Source: RGIG8785 sp045655245 (GTDB lineage Bacteria > Bacillota > Clostridia > RGIG8785). From it: DNA of 38,833 nucleotides. The translations under genes were made by a program, and so were the position numbers. This document shows positions 1-6,722 of this stretch, piece by piece. Positions within the stretch are counted from its first letter, which is position 1. Every line of letters begins with the position of its first letter. The DNA lies in contig JAZOOX010000052.1 in assembly GCA_045655245.1 (NCBI GenBank), forward strand, positions 1 through 38,833. The letters run 5' to 3'. The notes below the pieces were generated by a model, which was given only the letters and a program-made list of their open reading frames with translations, was not told the DNA's origin and made no database searches.

Positions 1-293
1 GAGGTAACAACGCTCTTTCCTGCCAACAACGCTTTTTTGGTAAAGGTATAAGCAGGTTCAACACCGCCGATAACTTCGCATACCACATCGATCTCGGGGT
101 CGTTTAAAATAATATCAAAGTCATGAACAATCTTATCACGATAAGGACTGTCGGGGAAATCACGTAAATCCAGAATGTATTTCAACGCAACGGGTTCGCC
201 GACTTTTTGGGCAATCGAAGCCGCGTTCTTTTCCAAAACCTCGACAACGCCGCTGCCGACTACACCAAATCCTAATACTGCCACTTTTGCCAT
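1..293 (-). CDS. hom: Homoserine dehydrogenase, N-terminal part (cut by window edge)
   Basis: Homoserine dehydrogenase reduces aspartate semialdehyde to homoserine, the branch point to threonine and methionine. Only the first 97 codons lie in the window; the gene continues beyond base 1. The product begins MAKVAVLGFGVVGSGVVEVL, a Rossmann NAD(P)-binding fold with the GxGxxG loop at residues 8-13, followed by the family's IDVVCEVIGG and AGKSVVT segments. The ATG at 293 has a GGAG Shine-Dalgarno sequence about 8 nt upstream and a good promoter at 347-375. It is transcribed away from the apgM-like gene, a frequent pairing of threonine genes. The identification is firm; completeness cannot be judged. 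Confidence 0.9.
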   Translation of the reverse strand, partial: MAKVAVLGFGVVGSGVVEVLEKNAASIAQKVGEPVALKYILDLRDFPDSPYRDKIVHDFDIILNDPEIDVVCEVIGGVEPAYTFTKKALLAGKSVVT

Positions 294-346
294 AACGGTC
301 ACTCCTTTTGTAACTATATGAAGAAACAATACTCCATTATCGATGT

Positions 347-375
347 ATTATACCATAACTACCACTCTTTTTCAA
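347..375 (-). promoter_or_regulatory. Sigma-A promoter for hom
   Basis: On the minus strand a TTGAAA -35 box (375-370) is followed after 17 nt by a perfect TATAAT -10 box (352-347). Transcription would start near 340, giving a leader of about 47 nt before the hom ATG. It lies back to back with the apgM promoter, 22 bp away. Confidence 0.75.
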
Positions 376-397
376 GAGTTTTGTTGTTTTTTTAAGA

Positions 398-426
398 TTG
401 ACTTTTGAGGGAAATAAAAGTATAAT
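398..426 (+). promoter_or_regulatory. Sigma-A promoter for the apgM-like gene
   Basis: TTGACT (398-403), a 17-nt spacer and TATAAT (421-426) match the vegetative consensus in 11 of 12 positions. The expected start of transcription is about 433, only about 12 nt before the ATG at 445, so the mRNA would begin almost at its ribosome binding site (AGGTGA, 434-439). Confidence 0.8.
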
Positions 427-444
427 AAGGGTGAGGTGAAACCA

Positions 445-1644
445 ATGAAATATCTTGTTATTTTAGGAGACGGCATGGCCGACACCCCACGTGAAGAATG
501 GGGCGGCATCACACCGTTACAAAAAGCAAACAAACCGAACATGGACCGTCTGGCGGCAAAAGCCGAGGCAGGACTGGTCAAAACAGTTCCCGATTCTTTA
601 TCCCCCGGCAGCGATGTGGCAAACCTCTCTGCATTGGGGTACGACCCGTTGAAGTATTATACCGGGCGCTCTCCGTTAGAAGCTGCGAGCATCGGTGTAA
701 ACCTAACCGAAACCGATGTCACCTTCCGTGCAAATCTGGTTACTCTTTCCGACGAGGAAAAATACGAAGACAAGACAATGGTCGACTACGGTTCGGACGA
801 AATCACCACCGAAGAGGCGGCACAGTTGATTGCCGACTTAAAACCGATTATTGATAACGAACTCTTTACGTTGTATGCAGGAATCAGTTACCGCCACCTG
901 TTACTTTGGGACAATGGTCCCGTCGGCGCAAAGTTGACTCCCCCCCACGATATTTCGGGACGAAAAATAACCGATTATCTGCCCGGTAATGAACTGTTGT
1001 TGAATATTATGAAAAAGAGCAACGAGTTTCTTCCCAGCCATCCCGTTAACCTTGCCCGTGTAGAGCGTGGACTCCGCCCTGCCACCTCCTTATGGATTTG
1101 GGGCGAAGGAAAGAAGCCTGAGCTTCCTGCTTTCGCTGACGTATACAAATTAAAGGGAAGTATGATTTCGGCAGTTGACCTGTTAAAAGGTATCGGCAAA
1201 CTTGCTGATATGTCGGTTATTGAAGTCGAAGGCGCAACCGGAAACATTGACACCAACTTTGACGGAAAAGCACAGGCGGTCATCGAAGAATTTAAACGAG
1301 GTCAGGACTTTGTGTATGTACATATGGAAGCCCCCGACGAGTGTGGTCACCGCGGGGAAGCTGACAACAAGGTCAAAGCTATTGAACTGATCGACCAAAA
1401 GGTTGTAGGTCCCGTTACAAAAGCGTTGGAAGAGATGAACGAACCCTTTGCGATTTTATTATTGCCCGACCACCCCACACCCATTGCTACCAAAACCCAT
1501 TCCCGCGAGCCTGTCCCCTATCTGATCTATCGCAGCGACGAGATTCAAGAAGGTGTTTCATGCTACTGTGAAGCGGAAGCGGGTGCGAAAGACAGATTGA
1601 TTCCCGACGGCGTCACTTTGATGAAGCGATTTTTAAAACAATAA
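445..1644 (+). CDS. apgM: Cofactor-independent phosphoglycerate mutase-like protein; proposed homoserine kinase
   Basis: 399-residue member of the ApgM branch (COG3635) of the alkaline phosphatase superfamily. Visible motifs are GDGMADTP (residues 8-15), the PGSDVANLSALGYDP block (54-68) holding the likely catalytic serine S62, HMEAPDECGHRG, and LLPDHPTPI with KTHSREP near the C-terminus, which bring the metal-binding Asp/His residues. Close relatives encoded next to threonine genes are annotated as 'proposed homoserine kinase' (TIGR02535) because those genomes lack ThrB. The divergent hom gene fits that role; phosphoglycerate mutase remains possible. I chose ATG 445 over an in-frame GTG at 436 because the Shine-Dalgarno sequence (434-439) covers the GTG and the promoter leaves no room for it. 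Confidence 0.85.
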   Translation: MKYLVILGDGMADTPREEWGGITPLQKANKPNMDRLAAKAEAGLVKTVPDSLSPGSDVANLSALGYDPLKYYTGRSPLEAASIGVNLTETDVTFRANLVTLSDEEKYEDKTMVDYGSDEITTEEAAQLIADLKPIIDNELFTLYAGISYRHLLLWDNGPVGAKLTPPHDISGRKITDYLPGNELLLNIMKKSNEFLPSHPVNLARVERGLRPATSLWIWGEGKKPELPAFADVYKLKGSMISAVDLLKGIGKLADMSVIEVEGATGNIDTNFDGKAQAVIEEFKRGQDFVYVHMEAPDECGHRGEADNKVKAIELIDQKVVGPVTKALEEMNEPFAILLLPDHPTPIATKTHSREPVPYLIYRSDEIQEGVSCYCEAEAGAKDRLIPDGVTLMKRFLKQ

Positions 1645-1648
1645 CAAA

Positions 1649-1680
1649 GAAAAGGTTCTCGCTTTTGCGAGAACCTTTTT
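1649..1680. terminator. Bidirectional rho-independent terminator between apgM and popT
   Basis: A 13-bp stem (AAAAGGTTCTCGC, TTTT loop, then its complement) ends in a T-run on the plus strand and an A-run on the other side. It sits exactly between two convergent genes and can serve both. Confidence 0.85.
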
Positions 1681-2568
1681 CTATACGCTGAATTTTCTTC
1701 CCAAAATCTTAAACAGATAAGAAACGGATAATCCGACCGTGACGGCAACCGCTGTCAAAACCCACTCGAATATGCCTTTGGGTAATCCGGGGAAGATACT
1801 GATGACCGAGCCGGACATAAAGCCCAAAACCATCATAAAGCCCAACGTATGGTTTTTTTCAAAAACTCGTTTGGTCACGTTTGAAAACGCCACCATGCCA
1901 ACCAAAAAAGCAATTGCCACACAGCACAGCGTCAAAACCGAGGCGGACCAGGATGCTGTAAACCAATCCGAAACGGTAAGCACTTGAATCGCCAGGGACA
2001 GCAAAACTTCATATACACTGAACATCATCAAAATCATTGAAATACTGGTTCCGGGAACCATACTCATCATTCCCGCAATACCGCCGCATACAGTCAGGTA
2101 AATGCGCGCAGATGCAGTGGCACCCGTCAGCAGTTGTGCTCCAAAGGCATAATCCGATTTTGCCAAAAAACCGATGGAGCAGGCAAAGCAAAACGCCAAG
2201 GCGGTACCAAGAAAGTGCTTTTTCCGAATCATTCTTTGGTCAATCTCCTCCAAAACCGTTGGAATTCCGCCGGCAATCAAACTCATAAAAAGTAAATAAG
2301 CAGGGATGGGATAGTGGGAGAAGAGAAAATCCAGTGCACGAATCAGTAACAAAATACTGACCAGAGCGCCGATCCCCATAGGCAACAAATAGGTAAAATT
2401 GGACTTGAATCTTCTAAAAGGGTTGGAAATGATCGCAATCAGCTCATCATAAATCCCCATCATTACCGCCATAATACTACCACTGATACCCGGAGCGATC
2501 ACGCTGATGCCTAAGAAAGCGCCGCAAAGCATTCGATAGAAAAACTGTCCCGCTTTGTTTTGTTTCAT
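1681..2568 (-). CDS. popT: DUF368 membrane protein, undecaprenyl phosphate translocase family (PopT-like)
   Basis: 295-residue polytopic membrane protein with about eight hydrophobic segments. It carries the DUF368 signature near the N-terminus (GAFLGISVIAPGISGSIMAV then GIYDELI) and a repeat-like VPGTSISMILMMFSVYEVLL block in the second half. DUF368 proteins such as PopT of Vibrio cholerae have been shown to return undecaprenyl phosphate, the lipid carrier of wall polymers, across the membrane; the role here is inferred from family membership. The start is ATG 2568 with AGGAGG 5-7 nt upstream; a longer reading to 2625 would run through the promoter. It is monocistronic, with its own promoter (2597-2625) and a shared terminator. 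Confidence 0.85.
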   Translation of the reverse strand: MKQNKAGQFFYRMLCGAFLGISVIAPGISGSIMAVMMGIYDELIAIISNPFRRFKSNFTYLLPMGIGALVSILLLIRALDFLFSHYPIPAYLLFMSLIAGGIPTVLEEIDQRMIRKKHFLGTALAFCFACSIGFLAKSDYAFGAQLLTGATASARIYLTVCGGIAGMMSMVPGTSISMILMMFSVYEVLLSLAIQVLTVSDWFTASWSASVLTLCCVAIAFLVGMVAFSNVTKRVFEKNHTLGFMMVLGFMSGSVISIFPGLPKGIFEWVLTAVAVTVGLSVSYLFKILGRKFSV

Positions 2569-2596
2569 GGTTCCCTCCTGCAATATTGATAATTCT

Positions 2597-2625
2597 ATTT
2601 TAGCCGCCAACGACTTCGTTGTCAA
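2597..2625 (-). promoter_or_regulatory. Sigma-A promoter for popT with palindrome in the spacer
   Basis: Minus strand TTGACA (2625-2620), 17-nt spacer and TAAAAT (2602-2597). The spacer contains a perfect inverted repeat, CAACGA-CT-TCGTTG on the plus strand (2608-2621), which overlaps the edge of the -35 box and could be an operator. Confidence 0.75.
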
Positions 2626-2685
2626 TCCATTTTATGTAAAACGCTCACAACCTTACGCCGCAAATAAATAAAATTTGAAAAAGTC

Positions 2686-2714
2686 TTGACAATTCCCGGC
2701 AGATAGTGTATTAT
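2686..2714 (+). promoter_or_regulatory. Sigma-A promoter for the ylxM-ffh-rpsP operon
   Basis: TTGACA (2686-2691), 17-nt spacer, TATTAT (2709-2714). Transcription should start near 2721, so the mRNA would open with a small stem, AGTGGT (2721-2726) pairing with ACCACT (2737-2742), just before the ylxM Shine-Dalgarno region. Confidence 0.8.
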
Positions 2715-2760
2715 GTGTAAAGTGGTTCCGCTTCACACCACTGGAAAGAAGGTGCCGTTC

Positions 2761-3132
2761 ATGAAAAAGGATTTAAGTTTTTGCTATTTATTAGACACAT
2801 ATCGTGCTATGTTGACCGACAACCAGGTGCAGATGATGACTTATTATTATGACGAGGACCTTTCTTTGGGTGAGATTGCCGAGAACTACGGGATTACCCG
2901 TCAGGGTGTACGCGACAGCATCAAACGCGGCGAAAAAACCCTGCTTGAGTTAGAAGAAAAGCTCGGACTTTGCGAAAAGTTAAAGGCAATCGAGGCAAGT
3001 GTTGACCTGATTCGCGAGAATGCACAGACCATTATCATCGAGAACAGTCCGCCCAAGCAAAATAAGCGTATTTTCGAGAGTTTGCTCCGTATTGACGAAG
3101 CCTTGGAACGGTTAGCCGGATTACTGCAATAG
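2761..3132 (+). CDS. ylxM: YlxM/p13-like putative DNA-binding protein of the SRP operon
   Basis: 123-residue protein of the UPF0122 family. It has a helix-turn-helix resembling sigma-70 region 4 (LSLGEIAENYGITRQGVRDS, about residues 36-55), followed by a helical, charged C-terminus likely to form a coiled coil. YlxM stands directly upstream of ffh in most Firmicutes and has been linked to signal recognition particle function in Streptococcus. The ATG at 2761 follows a GAAGGTG ribosome site; an in-frame extension to 2713 would overlap the -10 box and is rejected. The gap to ffh is 8 nt, so the two are co-transcribed. Confidence 0.88.
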   Translation: MKKDLSFCYLLDTYRAMLTDNQVQMMTYYYDEDLSLGEIAENYGITRQGVRDSIKRGEKTLLELEEKLGLCEKLKAIEASVDLIRENAQTIIIENSPPKQNKRIFESLLRIDEALERLAGLLQ

Positions 3133-3140
3133 GAGATATT

Positions 3141-4472
3141 ATGGCTTTTGAATCATTAAGCGAAAAACTGAATCAAGTTTTTAAATCCTTGAAAAGCCGT
3201 GGCCGTTTAAGCGAGAAGGACGTACAGGCGGCAATGCGGGAAATCAAACTGGTTCTCTTGGAAGCGGACGTGAACTTCCGTGTTGCGAAACAGTTTATCA
3301 ATAAAGTCTCGGAAAAAGCCATTGGCAGTGACGTTTTAGACAGCTTAACGCCGGGACAGCAGGTGATTAAAATCGTGCGGGACGAACTTGTTGAAATGAT
3401 GGGTTCCACCCAAGCTAAAATTACCTTCGCCCCCCATCCCCCTACCGTTTTAATGATGTGCGGACTGCAGGGTGCAGGTAAAACCACTTCTACTGCAAAA
3501 TTGGGCGGTTGGCTCCACAAACAGGGGAAACGTCCGTTATTGGTTGCTTGTGACGTTTACAGGCCGGCAGCGGTCAAACAATTGCAAGTTGTCGGCGAGC
3601 AGTTGGGACTTCCCGTTTTCTGCGGTGCAGAAGGACAGATGCCCCCTGCTATTGCAAAAGCCGCCGTTGAACACGCCAAACTTCATGGTAATGATGTTGT
3701 ACTGTTGGATACTGCAGGGCGATTACACGTTGATGATACCCTGATGGACGAGTTGAAAACCATCAAAAAAGAGGTCTCGGTTTGGGAAATCCTTTTGGTG
3801 GTCGATGCAATGACCGGTCAGGATGCCGTAACCGTTGCATCCGCCTTCCACGAACAATTGGGAATTGACGGAATCGTTATGACAAAGCTGGATGGCGACA
3901 CCCGAGGCGGTAGTGCATTATCGGTCAAAGCCGTTACAGGTCAGCCTATCAAGTTTGTCGGTATGGGCGAAAAGCTGGACGAGTTAGAACCCTTCCATCC
4001 CGATCGTATGGCGAGCCGTATGTTGGGAATGGGTGATGTTTTGACCCTGATTGAAAAGGCGGAAGCGACTTTTGACCAGCAAAAAGCCGCCGAACTGGAA
4101 AAGAAACTGCGAACACAGCAATTCACTTTTGACGATTTTTTAGAGCAATTGGACCAGATGAAAGGCATGGGTTCCATGAGTCAGTTGCTAGGAATGATTC
4201 CCGGGATGAACGCCAAGGCACTGAAAGACGTAGAAATTGACGAAAAGAAGTTCGCGCACACCGAAGCGATTATCCGTTCAATGACCGCAAAAGAACGCGC
4301 CAACCCCTCTATTATAAATTCCGGTCGCAAACAACGGATCGCAAAAGGCAGCGGAACAACTGTTCCTGAAGTCAATGCATTGCTCAAGCAATTCGAACAA
4401 ATGCAAAAGATGATGAAACAGTTTTCCAATCCGAAAAAGTTTAAAAAGGGTAACTTACGGTTCCCATTTTAA
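3141..4472 (+). CDS. ffh: Signal recognition particle GTPase Ffh (SRP54)
   Basis: 443 residues, the normal length. The N domain is followed by the G domain with P-loop GLQGAGKTT (108-116), CDVYRPAAVKQL, DTAGR and TKLDGDTRGG, and then a methionine-rich M domain (MKGMGSMSQLLGMIPGM) that binds 4.5S RNA and signal peptides. Ffh with SRP RNA and FtsY delivers ribosomes making membrane proteins to SecYEG. It is the second gene of the ylxM operon and is followed after 30 nt by rpsP. Confidence 0.98.
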   Translation: MAFESLSEKLNQVFKSLKSRGRLSEKDVQAAMREIKLVLLEADVNFRVAKQFINKVSEKAIGSDVLDSLTPGQQVIKIVRDELVEMMGSTQAKITFAPHPPTVLMMCGLQGAGKTTSTAKLGGWLHKQGKRPLLVACDVYRPAAVKQLQVVGEQLGLPVFCGAEGQMPPAIAKAAVEHAKLHGNDVVLLDTAGRLHVDDTLMDELKTIKKEVSVWEILLVVDAMTGQDAVTVASAFHEQLGIDGIVMTKLDGDTRGGSALSVKAVTGQPIKFVGMGEKLDELEPFHPDRMASRMLGMGDVLTLIEKAEATFDQQKAAELEKKLRTQQFTFDDFLEQLDQMKGMGSMSQLLGMIPGMNAKALKDVEIDEKKFAHTEAIIRSMTAKERANPSIINSGRKQRIAKGSGTTVPEVNALLKQFEQMQKMMKQFSNPKKFKKGNLRFPF

Positions 4473-4502
4473 TAAAATAACGAAAAGAAAGAAGGAGTAC
4501 AC

Positions 4503-4748
4503 ATGGCAGTAAAAATCAGACTGAGAAGAATGGGTTCTAAGAAAAATGCGTTTTATCGCGTTGTTGTTGCTGATTCCCGTTATCCGAGAGACGGTCGTTT
4601 CATCGAAGAACTGGGCTACTACAACCCCATGACCAACCCCGCAGAAGTTAAAATTGATGCTGAAAAGGCAAAGAAATGGTTGGCTACCGGCGCACAACCC
4701 ACTGATACCGTTAAGTCTCTGCTGAAAAAGAACGACATCATTCAATAA
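4503..4748 (+). CDS. rpsP: 30S ribosomal protein S16
   Basis: 81 residues. The start MAVKIRLRRMGSKKNAFYRV is the S16 signature, followed by DSRYPRDGRFIEELGYYNP. S16 binds 16S rRNA early in 30S assembly. An AGAAGGAG ribosome site lies 5-8 nt before the ATG. The gene stands in the usual ffh-rpsP-khpA-rimM-trmD order. Confidence 0.98.
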   Translation: MAVKIRLRRMGSKKNAFYRVVVADSRYPRDGRFIEELGYYNPMTNPAEVKIDAEKAKKWLATGAQPTDTVKSLLKKNDIIQ

Positions 4749-4764
4749 TTAGGAGGTGCTGTTC

Positions 4765-5007
4765 TTGAAGGAGTTATTGGCATCGATCGTTTCCTCTCTC
4801 GTGGAACATCCCGAGGCAGTCTCGATTGAAGAAATCGAGAAGGAAAACGAGCACATCCTTTTTGAACTCCGTGTTGCAGAAAGCGATATGGGCAAGGTCA
4901 TCGGTAAGCAAGGCCGCATTGCAAAGGCGATCCGTACTGTAATGAAGGCTGCCGCTACCGGTGAGAACAAAAAGGTAACGGTTGATATTTTAGAACCGAA
5001 AGAATAA
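4765..5007 (+). CDS. khpA: KH-domain RNA-binding protein KhpA (YlqC)
   Basis: 80-residue single KH-domain protein (MKELLASIVSSLVEHPEAVS...) with the RNA-gripping GKVIGKQGRIAKAIRT loop at about residues 45-60. KhpA partners with KhpB/Jag to bind RNA and influences cell elongation and division in streptococci. The start is taken as TTG 4765 with a perfect AGGAGG (4751-4756) 8 nt upstream; a GTG at 4756 is in frame but lies inside that Shine-Dalgarno sequence. The gap from rpsP is 16 nt. Confidence 0.9.
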   Translation: MKELLASIVSSLVEHPEAVSIEEIEKENEHILFELRVAESDMGKVIGKQGRIAKAIRTVMKAAATGENKKVTVDILEPKE

Positions 5008-5010
5008 ACA

Positions 5011-5036
5011 AAAAGGGCTGTCTCCACAGTCCTTTT
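5011..5036 (+). terminator. Intra-operon hairpin between khpA and rimM, weak terminator or attenuator
   Basis: An 11-bp stem (AAAAGGGCTGT / ACAGTCCTTTT, one G-U pair, loop CTCC) sits 4 nt after the khpA stop. The T-run after it is broken (CCTTTTCGTTT), so read-through to rimM is expected. It may lower rimM-trmD expression relative to rpsP-khpA, or protect the upstream message. Confidence 0.55.
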
Positions 5037-5054
5037 CGTTTATCGGGAGGAAAA

Positions 5055-5561
5055 ATGAAAAACGAACGAATTGAAGTCGGACAAATCGTCGGCGTACATG
5101 GTGTTATGGGCGAAGTGAAGATCCAACACTGGTGCGACGATGTCCAGGTCTTTTTAACCTTAAATCAAGTTTTTATGAAGGGTAAATGGCACCGCCTACT
5201 CGCCTGTCGACAACACAAAAATATCATTTTGGCCAAGTTGGAAGGCGTCACCGACCGAACTGCCGCAGAAGCCTTGCGGATGTGTATTCTCGAAGCGGAA
5301 AGAAGCCAACTTCCCGAGCTTCCTGAAGGTCGATTCTATATCTGTGACTTGGTCGGCCTTATGGTAAAAACCGATGAGGGTCGTATCCTCGGTCGCTTGT
5401 CCGAAGTTTTGGAAACAGGCAGTAACCAGGTCTATGAGGTCACCGACGATTCCAGCAAAAAAAAGTATTACCTCCCCGTCATTGACCCCGTTATACAATC
5501 CACCGATTTGGAAAACGGTCTTTTAACTGTTCATTTACTGGAAGGGCTGATTGACGAATGA
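5055..5561 (+). CDS. rimM: Ribosome maturation factor RimM
   Basis: 168 residues. The N-terminal domain opens with IEVGQIVGVHGVMGEVKIQ, and the C-terminal PRC barrel contains FYICDLVGLMV and YYLPVIDPVIQ. RimM assists 3'-domain maturation of the 30S subunit and binds S19. The ATG has a GGGAGG site 5-7 nt upstream. The stop overlaps the trmD start by 4 nt, implying translational coupling. Confidence 0.96.
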   Translation: MKNERIEVGQIVGVHGVMGEVKIQHWCDDVQVFLTLNQVFMKGKWHRLLACRQHKNIILAKLEGVTDRTAAEALRMCILEAERSQLPELPEGRFYICDLVGLMVKTDEGRILGRLSEVLETGSNQVYEVTDDSSKKKYYLPVIDPVIQSTDLENGLLTVHLLEGLIDE

Positions 5562-6292
5562 TTTTTGATGTTTTGACCCTGTTCCCCGAGATGATTCAGG
5601 CAATCGTTTCGGAAAGTATCATCGGTCGTGCCATCCAAAACGGTCACCTGACCGTCAACTGTATCCAGATTCGCGATTTTTCCAAGGACAAGCACCGTCG
5701 GGTAGACGACTACCCCTACGGCGGCGGTGATGGAATGGTGATGCAGCCCGAACCCATTTGGGAAGCATACCAATCAGTATTAAATCAATGCGAAGAAAAA
5801 CCGCGATTCATTTACCTTTCCCCCCAAGGGAAATTGCTGACCCAGGAATTGGCAAAAGAGCTGTCTAAAGAACCGCGTCTCACCCTGCTTTGCGGACATT
5901 ACGAAGGGATTGACGAGCGGGTACTCGAAATGACCGAAGCCGAAGAAATCTCCATCGGCAACTATGTCTTAACAGGAGGCGAACTCCCCGCCGCCATCTT
6001 AATTGATGCCGTGGGGCGTATGGTTCCCGGTGTTCTCTCTGCCGATACCTGCTTTGAGAACGAGTCCCTTTACAACGGCCTTTTGGAGTATCCTCAATAC
6101 ACCCGTCCACCTGAATATATGGGCTACGAAGTACCCGAAATTCTACGGGAAGGACATCACAAAAAGATTGAGGAATGGCGTTTGACCGAATCCTTAAAAC
6201 GGACGTTAAAAAAGCGTCCGGAACTATTGGAAGATCGGGATCTCACCAAAGAAGAAGCAAAGATTTTAGCATCATTAAAAGCTGACAATTAA
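5558..6292 (+). CDS. trmD: tRNA (guanine37-N1)-methyltransferase TrmD
   Basis: 244 residues of the SPOUT class. Motifs: RRVDDYPYGGGDGMVMQPEP (48-67), SPQGK (88-92), CGHYEGIDER (112-121) and the knot region IGNYVLTGGELPA (133-145). It uses S-adenosylmethionine to methylate G37 and so prevents frameshifting. It is the last intact gene of its operon. Its stop codon overlaps the end of a broken, convergent murA fragment, which suggests that a chromosomal rearrangement point lies right at the end of trmD. Confidence 0.97.
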   Translation: MIFDVLTLFPEMIQAIVSESIIGRAIQNGHLTVNCIQIRDFSKDKHRRVDDYPYGGGDGMVMQPEPIWEAYQSVLNQCEEKPRFIYLSPQGKLLTQELAKELSKEPRLTLLCGHYEGIDERVLEMTEAEEISIGNYVLTGGELPAAILIDAVGRMVPGVLSADTCFENESLYNGLLEYPQYTRPPEYMGYEVPEILREGHHKKIEEWRLTESLKRTLKKRPELLEDRDLTKEEAKILASLKADN

Positions 6293-6645
6293 TTCACACA
6301 ACCACCGGGATAACTTAAATGTACGCTCCCCGTCCGTCCGATAAGAGCACCCAAAAATGTAATGGACGCGCGGAGCTTACGCATCAATTCTTCCGGTAAA
6401 GTATTGCCCGTTACCGTTGTAGCATCCACAGTGACCGTGTTTCCCTCGCGCTTGACGCGACACCCCAACAACTGTAATGCTTCCAGCATATATTGCACAT
6501 CGGCGATATCAGGACACTCGTGTAAAACAGATTCCCCATTGCCCAACAACGTTGCCGCCAACAGCGGAAGCGCTGCATTTTTGGCGCCATGGACACGCAA
6601 ATCCCCTTCTAAGTGAGGCATTCCCTCAACCAATAGTTTCCCCAT
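6289..6645 (-). pseudogene. Truncated murA fragment (N-terminal 118 residues only)
   Basis: The frame begins MGKLLVEGMPHLEGDLRVHG, then AKNAALPLLAATLL, and matches the start of UDP-N-acetylglucosamine 1-carboxyvinyltransferase (MurA). Similarity continues through RKLRASITFLGALIGRTG and SYPGGC, and stops there: after the catalytic-loop cysteine (Cys115 in E. coli) come only V, N and a stop. The remaining roughly 300 residues, including most of domain 1 and the return to domain 2, are absent from the window. The fragment keeps its own ATG and a GGGGTGA ribosome site. It cannot be an active MurA. Its end coincides with the trmD stop, so a deletion or rearrangement joined the two. A full murA is expected elsewhere. 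Confidence 0.85.
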
Positions 6646-6722
6646 TATTCACCCCATCCTTTCTGTTTTACATACTATGCATCTCTTTTTATTCGTGTGA
6701 GTTGAGCCATAGGAGGAAAACC

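Noticed and set aside
364..387. Hairpin ACTCTT-TTTC-AAGAGT followed by T-rich DNA, looking like a plus-strand terminator
   Set aside because: No plus-strand gene ends there; the sequence overlaps the -35 box of the hom promoter, which has perfect spacing. The resemblance is likely incidental.
436..444. GTG 436 as start of the apgM-like gene
   Set aside because: It lies inside the Shine-Dalgarno sequence (434-439) and only about 3 nt after the predicted transcription start; ATG 445 gives the family's usual N-terminus.
6477..6722. N-terminal extension of the radical SAM protein
   Set aside because: It crosses the murA fragment on the other strand, has no homology to the family, and the AGGAGG before ATG 6723 is a clear start signal.
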